A DNA stretch of 64,000 bases, from contig NC_089181.1 of the NCBI RefSeq assembly GCF_947507565.1, positions 709,536 to 773,535 on the forward strand. Direction: 5' to 3'. The notes below the pieces were generated by a model. It was given only the letters and a program-made list of their open reading frames with translations. It was not told where the DNA came from and made no database searches. The number at the start of each line of letters is the position of its first letter. Position 1 is the stretch's first letter. Shown in pieces: positions 56,001 to 64,000 of the stretch. A program made the position numbers and the translations under genes. This stretch comes from Oscarella lobularis (taxonomy: Eukaryota; Porifera; Homoscleromorpha; Homosclerophorida; Oscarellidae).

Positions 56001-57040
56001 TCCGTATTCCTGCTCTCTCGGGAAAAAAAAGCAGAAGGGCTGAAGGAAGAGCGACTGTCTTTCTGTATTGCATGAAGGATGCATGTGGTGCATGTGTAGT
56101 AGGCGCATAACACGATTTGCACGCCTTTGCGCTTCTCTGACTCGCGCTAGTTAATAATTAATAGGTTACTTTAGATAGGTTCGCTTAGATAGGTTAGTTT
56201 AGGTTAGTTAGGGCACCGGCGGGGTGGTGCACCCCGCGTGCGCTGCTGCCGCCATGGAGAAAAGGGTAGGGTACAGAAATTTTATTTTAATAAAAAGAAA
56301 AAAACGAACAGTCCTCTCCCTCTTTTCGCGCGGGCAGTTTTTGTTGACGGGGTTTTTGCCCAGGACCCCGGAGCAGTTTTCTGTGACGGGGTCGTGCTCA
56401 GGACCCCGGAGCAGTTTATAGCGTCTTGTCCAGGACGCTCTCCTAAAGAAAAAAAAATGAAAAACTGAAAGAGGGAAGGAAATTACCGTACCAGCCTGGC
56501 TCTTCCGCATTCTTCGGGGTGTTGTACCCGCTGCATGTCTGTCTGCTGGCTGTATATAAAAAATCAAACGACAAGCAGACACATTTTTGTTTTAGGTGTC
56601 GTTCTCCTAGGGAGACTACTAATGAACAAAGTAGCCTCGTTAGGAGATACACGCCGTGTAAGTTGGGCAGTTTTCCTTCTCGGGGCCGCACTTCAGCAGT
56701 TGATGTAGGCCTGCCCAGGAGACGAGACAGTTTAGACGTTATTGCCTCATGGTCCAGGAGGCATACAGGCACTTTATGAGACTGCATCTATACAATTAAG
56801 ATACAAATCCCCGCAGTCCGGTAGATGGACCGACCCGTCTTGCCGAGGACGTTGGGACCGCGGTCTACCCGTTGTATTAATAACTGCAACGATCCAAAGT
56901 CTAGAAAAGCGTTCGAGTATTTCAATGCGATTTTTGCGAACGCTGTGTCTAGAGTCACGGTACCGTGACTCAAGTCTCACGGCTTGGAGTCACGGTAATT
57001 TTGTAGTTAAGAGCATGTGATATCACCTCCTACGCAAGGT
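56001..57040. other. Repeat-rich intergenic stretch
   Basis: No supported gene. The 18-mer AGGACCCCGGAGCAGTTT occurs twice, about 40 bp apart (near 56361 and 56400). A TAGGTTAG-type array lies at about 56164-56212. A palindromic GTCACGGTACCGTGAC lies near 56955. Confidence 0.5.
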
Positions 57041-57148
57041 GGTCGCGGTAGCTCAACGGGCAGGGGGGGGGGTGCTGAGCAGGGCGCTGGGGATGCATGA
57101 ACCACGGGGCACGTGACGGGTCGTGGGTTCGAATCCCGAAGCGTGATC
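57041..57148 (+). tRNA. tRNA-like unit, probably a tRNA pseudogene or head of a tRNA-derived SINE
   Basis: The 5' end GGTCGCG can pair with CGTGATC at 57142-57148 as a 7-bp acceptor stem with two G-T wobbles. A box-A-like TAGCTCAACGG (57049-57059) and a perfect B box GGTTCGAATCC (57126-57136) are present, followed by T-rich terminator runs from 57150. The distance between boxes is about 65 bp, longer than in a normal tRNA, and includes a poly-G run, so the anticodon arm cannot be assigned. A SINE head or a decayed tRNA is more likely than a working gene. Confidence 0.4.
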
Positions 57149-57222
57149 GTTTTTTTCTTTTTTTTTCTTCTTTCTTTTTTTTCTCTGTACCTAAACGGCG
57201 ATATACGATCACCCGCGACTGT

Positions 57223-57302
57223 GGCTTAACCGCCCGTAGCATGGTGGTTCCAGGGGGGCGAAGCCCCCCTCTGCGACCTATGCTCATTGGGGCGGTTAAG
57301 CC
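57223..57302. repeat. Foldback with nested GC hairpin
   Basis: Perfect 13-bp arms GGCTTAACCGCCC (57223-57235) and its complement (57290-57302) enclose a central hairpin GGGGGGCGAAGCCCCCC (57253-57269) with a GAA loop. It may be the end of a small foldback element. Confidence 0.75.
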
Positions 57303-57333
57303 CGGAGCGGGGCCGCCACCGATACCAGTAAGG

Positions 57334-57357
57334 TTTAGGGTTAGGGTTGGGTTAGGT
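57334..57357 (+). repeat. Short interstitial telomere-like repeats
   Basis: Reads TTTAGGGTTAGGGTTGGG then TTAGG, i.e. three imperfect copies of the animal telomere unit TTAGGG, downstream of the foldback. Confidence 0.7.
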
Positions 57358-58097
57358 ACATGAAAAAAACGCTTTTTAAGCTCTCTAGGTTAGGTCCATT
57401 CTCTATAGTGCGCTAAACGATTTCTTCCCCTCGGTTACCGTGCGCTACCTGTTACAGTTACGGTGAGTTACTTTACCGTGACTCTAGCCACAGCGTTTTG
57501 CGAAATTCTTTAGCGAGAAACGGGGCTCGAAATTTACGAGGAGCTGTTTCGGCCGAGAAACTCTCTCTATCACACCCGAAGCAATTGTATCAGATGAGAA
57601 ACGTTCTTTGGAGCACCACTGAAGTCTCTATCCTTGGCATTTCGAAGGACACGACTGCGCACGACTTTCGAAAATCCGAAAAAGCATCTAGAACGTTTCT
57701 CGATGTATATAAACTAAATTACAAAAACGAAGGACGTCGTACCTGTGTTAGATCGTTCTCTTTCGGCTGCTTTCGGTCAAGAAGCTGAAGAGTCACGCAC
57801 GCTAAAAGAGCGTGTACAAATAAATGGTAACGTGCCTCAAAGGATCACTAACGTTTGCATGTTTTCTACTTGTAACCGTTTTAATCTACTACTTGCTTCT
57901 TCTTTTAGTAATTAGGCACGTAACTTTTTCATGTGACGTTCAATAAATTTTGCTTGCGTTACTGGCACTACTGTTTAGTATATAAGGAATAAACAGAAAC
58001 ACCTCAGCTATATGACAATTTCAGCCGACAAATACGCAGACAATGCTTCGCTTACATGCAGATAGCACACCACATTTTTGCTAGAAAACGAGTAGCT
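57358..58097. other. Intergenic stretch, no firm gene
   Basis: A 96-aa plus-strand frame (57498-57788) has no recognisable domain. Short TTACGGTGAG/CACGGT motifs echo the palindrome near 56955. Nothing more can be supported. Confidence 0.4.
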
Positions 58098-58119
58098 GGG
58101 GGGGGGGGGGGGGGGGGGG
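58098..58119 (+). repeat. Poly-G tract of 22 bases
   Basis: An uninterrupted G run 18 bp beyond the CD109-like stop codon (58138, minus strand), so it would be a C tract in that gene's 3' UTR. Confidence 0.9.
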
Positions 58120-58137
58120 AGTGCTTTGTTTTACTTA

Positions 58138-61100
58138 TCAAGCCAAGAAGAGGGAGAAGAGAGCGCAAACACAAATACAAGACAAAATGCTGGCGAAAAC
58201 AGCTCCAGCTCCGCCGGTTTGCTTGACGGGACACGGTTTCGTAGAGGTGTAGCCATCGCATCCTTTGCACTCTGACGAGTCGTGGCACTTGCACAAATCG
58301 CACACGTGCACGTCGGCCAGTCCATCAGGAACATAGAGATGAGAAACCTTTTCCAAATCTAGAAAATGAAGATAGAGAAATCGAGCTAGTGCCGGTTCAA
58401 AATCCACTCGCACAAGGTTCGTAGTAGCTGAAGACTTCGGCATTGACAGGCTGAAGCTGTCCGACGTCGTACTGACGAACGGCAGGTATTTCCAAGCACT
58501 TCATCGTCCCGGTAGAAATCTGAGGCAAAGCTACATAAAAAGCAGATTTGTTCAACTGCTATACACACCGACCTCGTCTAAGTAGAGCTCAACTCGATTA
58601 TCATTCATTTCATATCGCTGAATGCCAGTCGTAGGGTTCTCAAAGAACTAGAAAGCCGAAAATGTATTACAACGGTTAATCCCATTGCAGCAAAACTTCA
58701 GACGCCCAGAAAGGCGTCTGGGGGTGCACTTACTATATAGCGCTCTTACCTCGTCCAATTTATCCGTGTCTGCCACAAAGCCAGACGGCAACGTTCCTGA
58801 CACAACAACCATGCCCGACTCTTTGTCCAAATTGTATCTGCAGAAAAAGCTGAAAGAGAAGAGCGAGGCAATTTCTCTCCGTACTTTGAGCATAACTTGA
58901 TAGTCAAAGTGCTACCCCCATCCGTCTCGATTACTTCGACTGTGAAGTCGTACGCCGGCTTCGTCGGCTTGTGTTCGTCTACGTGGTACGACACGGAAGC
59001 TTGCAGAAGCGCCGTTCCATTGCCTGATGCTGCCACGCTGAGAGATCCGCCAACGGGAACCTATAAAAGGCAAGATGACGATCGAGCGAGAAAAAATTTA
59101 CGGTTCGTCAGTGCGCTACGTTTTCCACTTGCTGAAGAACGAGCGAATTCACATTGTTAACAGCAAACGTGTGCGCGAAAGTGGAGTCCACCAATGACTT
59201 CAATGTGACAGTCAAATCCTGTCCGCTTCCGTGCGTCAAACGAGCAAACGAGGACATTGCCTGAAGCGCAATGACAGTATCCTGAGATAAAGGACACAAT
59301 CAGAGGGCACGTCCAAGGAGAAAGCGTTAGAGCTTGCCTGAGTAGATGACCAGCCTCCAAGCGAATTCCTCTGCTGGCTGAGCCATCTGGCTACAGAAAG
59401 GCCTTCCTGGATGTCTTGCAATTGCATCAGTGCGAGAAGAGCGTAGCCAGTCATCTCGATGTCGGCTGCTGGGGCGTGAGACGGATAATAAAACCACTCA
59501 TTTGAGTTGTCGCCTTTGTCATCCGAATCAGCTGCGTTTGTCCAATGAGTGGCTCCGTCTGCGTCAAATATAATAACGAATCATCGTTGTCTACGCGGAT
59601 TTTATTACTTTTATTTATAGCCGCCGACATGAGTTTGGTCTTAGCTTCGGAGGTCTTCGAACTGCCAGAGAAGATCAACGCATACGCTGTTATGGGAATG
59701 CTGTAGGCGTCTGTGAGCGTTGCCAGATGACGCTCTAGAAACGATCTGGCCTTCGTGATAGCCGAGTCCACAGTAATTACTGGTAGAGCTTCTGCATTCT
59801 TTGCCTCAATCAGAGAAATTAAGACAAATGCAGTCCGTGCTACATCTCCTTCCAATCCTCCCTGCAAAAGTAACAGGGATACTATAAATAACATTTTCGT
59901 AAGTGATGCTGACCAAGATGTAGCGATTGACGATCTTTCCGACTTTATTGAAGTGCCCATCGCTGACGCACGATCCACGTCAAGGACGTCGTCACTTGAT
60001 TCGGATCTATGGCAATGTAGCGAGACGACAGAACGTAAAGCTTCATGACAAACGCTGTGAGCCTGCAGAAGACAGTTAACGGATGCGAGGATTTTTGAAA
60101 AATTGGACAAAATACCACAAACTGCCAATGGTATCTCCCCATGCACTATACGATCCATCAGAATTCTTATAATTCAGCTCTCTTTGATAGCCTAAACGAA
60201 AGGACGATATCGGGCGTACAGTAGCTGATTGTCTTCACGTGTACAGTACCTGTCATCATGTATTTGTCGGTTTTATGTTCCAATTCGTTGGAGAGCTTTC
60301 TGATGGCGACCAGGTATTCGCGCACATAGATATTGGGTGCAAACGAGGCGGCGTTCTGCTCGCCGCAGCCGGTCGGCAATCGAACCATTCTTTCCAGATT
60401 GTTCAGCGTCGGGCCCATAAGATCACCTAAGGCAGATCGGATTAACGGGAGAGTGGCGCTCATAGCATTTCGCCTGTACCTATGATTGTGACAGCGGCTT
60501 TGCTTGATCCGTCCACAGAGTCTGAAGGAACTGTCAGCAATAAGTTCTCTTGCAGTTGATTGGCTAATAGAAAATTATTGGAAATATAATTTCAATATGT
60601 ATTGCGCCTTGCCTTACCTGAATTATCAAGGCGAATAAAAAGGTTTCTCGTATATTCGAGTTTTCTTCCTTCCGGCTAAAAGTCGAGTTTCGTCACAGTT
60701 ATCTAACTAGTGAAGAAGTCTACTGACTTCTACTAATAGTTGTCTTTCGACGGCGTCCGCGGCTGATGTCGACTGCGCCGTTACTTTGATAGGAATTCGG
60801 CCTATTTTTGTTGGAATGACAGCAAAATAAACGGCGACCGAATCGTCCGCAGGAACCATAACCGAATCCAACATCGTGAATGTAGGATCGGAGGCTGCAT
60901 TAAGTGCGGATTCGAGACCCGATATGCCCGACTTCGCTTCCAGCGTAATTCGAACCTAAACAGAATGATAAATTAGAAACAAAAAAATTGAAGCCGACAG
61001 AAAAACATTTAGAGCCGTTTCCAAATAATTAAAGACGACCACTTGCAAGGCCAATTGTTCGCCACGTATTACAGAGTAGGGAAGACCCAATGACACAAAG

Positions 61101-64000
61101 AAAGGCTTGAACGCCCTAAGCTGTATACAAAAACAACGTATAGGACAAGCAATTTTTTCGACACCAATTATATACTGATGCAGTTGAGCTTGGCACGCCC
61201 AGCCCCGTCTGTCCATTCATTGCGAAGGCACTGGCAACCCAAGACGTGATTGTGTCTGGAACGATGCTGTTAAGTGTCGCCGCGCCAGAGCCACTAACAA
61301 CAAATATTGAAACCGAAGTGAATGACACTGTTTGCTGTATCTGACTCTGTCGTGGCGTTCGTCCATAACCACGTCTCGGGAAAAAACGTTCGAACGCGCT
61401 CTGGAGTGATGAGTTCTTGAGAACCACTTGGAGCAGCCGCACCTCCACCGCCACCGCCTAACTTCCTGAAATATGAAGATGACACATGCCGACGTCTACT
61501 CACAAGCAAGGCCTCCTCTCATATAATCAATAGCAACGTCGTTGTGGAACCTATAATCAGAGTCCTGGGTTCCGTCGCAGTAAATGTTTGCGTCGCTCAT
61601 CGACACAAGACCAGCATTCTGAAATTACACGTTGTAACTACTGACTATAAAGTTCCATCCTTACTTCAAAGATTCTGAATGCGTCTTTACCAGAACTGTA
61701 GTACGGCCACCAAATAGAACGACGACGACGACGCCCAAACCAAATCGGTCCGTTGTACCAGTTGGGAGTAGCCGGATCATACGAATCAATTTCGTCCGTC
61801 ACCTATTGAAGGTAATGGGAAAAAATGATGTGATCGGTACACTTGCATACGGATGACTGAGTGATGTCATTTCCGTCAGCAAGAAGTGTCACGCTTTGAT
61901 CGATTGCGAGAAGACCCACATAGGAATCCGGAGACGCCGTAACTCGCAGGTCAACGTTATTTCCCGGTCTCGCTTCCTCTTCGCTAAAATCCAAGGTCAC
62001 CTTGAAAAGAAGAAACGTACATCAGATCATTATACTGTACCTTTATTGGCGAGTGTGTTACCTTATTTTTGAATAGCCCGTCAACGGTGAGCGTCAACGA
62101 ATCAACGACGACTTCGCCGTCGCCGCGGATGGCATAGACGACGAGTCGAGCTGACGGAGCCATTTCGGCTGTCACGGCAACGCTCAGCGTCGTTCTATCG
62201 GCGGGTGACACCAGATCGTACGTACTCTGACTAACAAGATTCCCACGAGCAAGAACCTGAACAAAAACGTTAATTAATTAAATAATGCAATTCGCGTACA
62301 AAACTTTGTAGTATAATTTAGACATGGAAAACGTAGCTGAAACCAAATAGTTGGCATTAGATCCCGCCTGAAAAAGAATAGAGAATGCACGTAGACTAAC
62401 TGCATAATACCGGTTCTCTACCGTTGCAGATGCGCTTTTTGTCGTCAGTTGTATGTAGCTGTTGCTGGGCGACTTCATCTGACTCAGACTGTCCAGGTAC
62501 GCGTACGTTGGCCGCGTCATCGATTTGCTTTGATAAGAAGCCTAAAAGAGAAGAGCCCCACTTCAATCAGTACACATATTATAAGGCGGTCACCACTGAC
62601 TTACTTGCATATGAAAGTATTTTGTGTCAAGTGGAATATTAACGAGAATTTCAGCGATTCCCTGTCGCACGGCATACAACTCCGGTTTAGGGTTCGATGA
62701 TCTCAATCTCCATGACGTTGAATTTCGAATAGTGATGGCGACGTTAACTTTGAGATTTTCGCTATCGGCCACTGGCGTATTGTCCGGATGCGTTGCCACA
62801 ACCTTGCAGAAAAAAAGACGTGGTTTCAAGTGGCGCTTTGCCGTTGACTCAGTCTTACCCTCGCAGCAAACAAGAGACCGGGTTTGTAGGTGGACGGCGT
62901 GGATTCATGAAATTTCAACACAATCGGATTGTTATAGAAACGCGTTACGGCTTGGTCGTGCAACGTCTTGCCTGCAGCATGAAAATAATTTTTAATTAAT
63001 TAATGATTAAAAGGTTGTTAAATTTTCACCTGTTGCTTCTTCTGTAACGGAAGCGTTGATGGCTAATTGGCCCCAAGAGGGAAAAGTGTTCTGCTGCTTT
63101 TCACTACTGGAACTTTCCATCAATGAAATAATATTGGCACTTGGAACGGCAAAGCTGGCTTGACCGTCAAACTAAAGAAATTTTTCCAACGAAGGGTAAC
63201 TGCAAGGATTTTGTTGGAGTACATTAGGAAGGGAAACCGAATACGTAGGAAATTGAAAGTCGTCATCATTGTAGTAGTATTGATACGGTAAGTAAAAGTT
63301 GAGCACTGCAGATCCTTTGACAGGCTTTCCGTACGTGTACCTAAAGGGAGCAGGAATAACAGAAGGGCCATGAAGACATAATTTCACGTTTACGCACTCC
63401 GCTGAAAAGGATCCGGACACAATCTTTTGCGTTGCCACAATGTACGATGGAGGACTGATGGTCACTTTGAATTTAGGCAATACTAAAGAACAAATATCCA
63501 CAGTTTTGAATCTTTTTTACTAAATTACTTCTTTTACCATATTTGTCCACTTCGAAATTTTGACTTTGATCAACGCACTACAGAATAAAGTACACGGTCA
63601 AATAAATAAATAAATAACAATAATAATAGCACGTAAAGACTGTACATCTCCTTTCACTTCAATTTTCCACGTGCCAACAGGAGGCTCAGTTGAAAGAGGA
63701 AAATCGCGCAGAGCGATACCTAGAGAAGAACTTTCAAAAAGCCAATGAATTATTTTAGTCGTCTATAACGTGCCGTCAGTGATTTGAACGTTCACCCAGT
63801 TAGCCATCAAATTGCCATTCGGATCCTTTTACAGAAAAGCAGAGTCACAACATCATTGATGCATATAGTTAGTTCTCACCGATATCTTGACTTCCACTTT
63901 TTCCGTAAATGGCTTTAGATCGCGATCGTAGCCAATGAGACGCATCCTCACTAGAAATAAGTATCCCCATTTGTGACCTCACGTCTCAAAATCGATCAAA
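58138..64000 (-). CDS. CD109: CD109/alpha-2-macroglobulin family thioester protein with C-terminal GPI-type signal (5' partial)
   Basis: A minus-strand gene of many short exons running off the right edge; the signal peptide and MG1 are not in the window. Readable parts in order: VRMRLIGYDRDLKPF, DPNGNLMANW, YVLPKFKVTISPP, YGKPVKGSAVL (MG domains), a bait-like region with FGRRRRRSIWWPYY (about 61735-61700), a Gly-rich run, ITSWVASAFAMN, FKPFFVSLGLPYSVIRGE, then the thioester GCGEQN (60370-60353) in VRLPTGCGEQNAASFAPN, the helical TED and receptor-binding-type domain. The C-terminus (GAVFASILSCICVCALFSLFLA region, 58230-58138) is a hydrophobic tail after a Cys-rich stretch, suggesting a GPI anchor as in CD109. 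Such proteins tag microbes or trap proteases through the thioester. The catalytic His could not be checked. Confidence 0.85.

Noticed and set aside
57498-57788. 96-codon plus-strand frame
   Set aside because: No domain, biased composition and repeat-rich surroundings; insufficient to call a gene.

Overview
This is a eukaryotic, almost certainly metazoan, window with small introns. Most spliced genes have GT-AG introns of about 45-70 bp, genes are a few hundred bases apart, and the recognisable products are animal-type: CLPTM1, phospholipase B1, FBXO30/40, ZFYVE21, a three-module EML5/EML6-like protein, KAT5/TIP60, lysosomal acid phosphatase, a CD109-like thioester protein and a giant multi-SRCR receptor. 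The SRCR expansion, the immune-type domains and the compact introns suggest an early-branching animal, most likely a sponge, perhaps a homoscleromorph. That placement is inference; no marker gene here settles it.

Layout. 1-3.1 kb: the 3' end of CLPTM1 and a PLB1 gene. 3.2-7.9 kb: a 4.67-kb mobile element with 186-bp terminal inverted repeats (TIRs) and a TA target duplication. It carries a complete RecQ-like helicase (+) and an internally deleted ZAD-finger/DUF6589-like gene (-), and a 936-bp Tc1/mariner-type non-autonomous element is nested inside it. 9.5-14.4 kb: a kelch-coiled-coil-kinase fusion gene and a partial paralogue cut off by a 47-bp relic of the same TIR. 14.5-20 kb: FBXO30/40 and two tandem secreted endonuclease/exonuclease/phosphatase (EEP) genes, made by a segmental duplication that also copied the FBXO 3' exon and a piece of ZFYVE21. 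20.6-28.8 kb: an uninterrupted 8.1-kb reading frame for a type II membrane protein with 25 SRCR domains. 28.9-30.3 kb: a decayed third EEP copy and ZFYVE21.

30.7-36.6 kb: a probable fusion of SEFIR/TIR-like domains with a divergent, truncated acetyl-CoA-synthetase-like domain. 36.7-46.5 kb: the EML5/6-like gene, with a same-strand gene nested in its one large intron. 46.6-49.5 kb: an intronless secreted GH31 glycosidase with an internal trefoil domain. 49.6-51.4 kb: KAT5. 51.5-52.8 kb (-): a protein that reads as a TIR-SAVED fusion, an architecture known from bacterial CBASS immunity. 52.9-54.8 kb (-): membrane-anchored acid phosphatase. 55-58 kb: mostly repeats, with a tRNA-like unit, a foldback, telomere-like repeats and a poly-G tract. 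58.1-64 kb (-): a GPI-type CD109/alpha-2-macroglobulin gene running off the right edge.

Two observations stand out: the TIR-bounded RecQ/DUF6589 element, which has no transposase I recognise, and the animal TIR-SAVED gene. Several other genes (SRCR, CD109, SEFIR/TIR-like) are innate-immunity types, but nothing in the window shows they act in one pathway.
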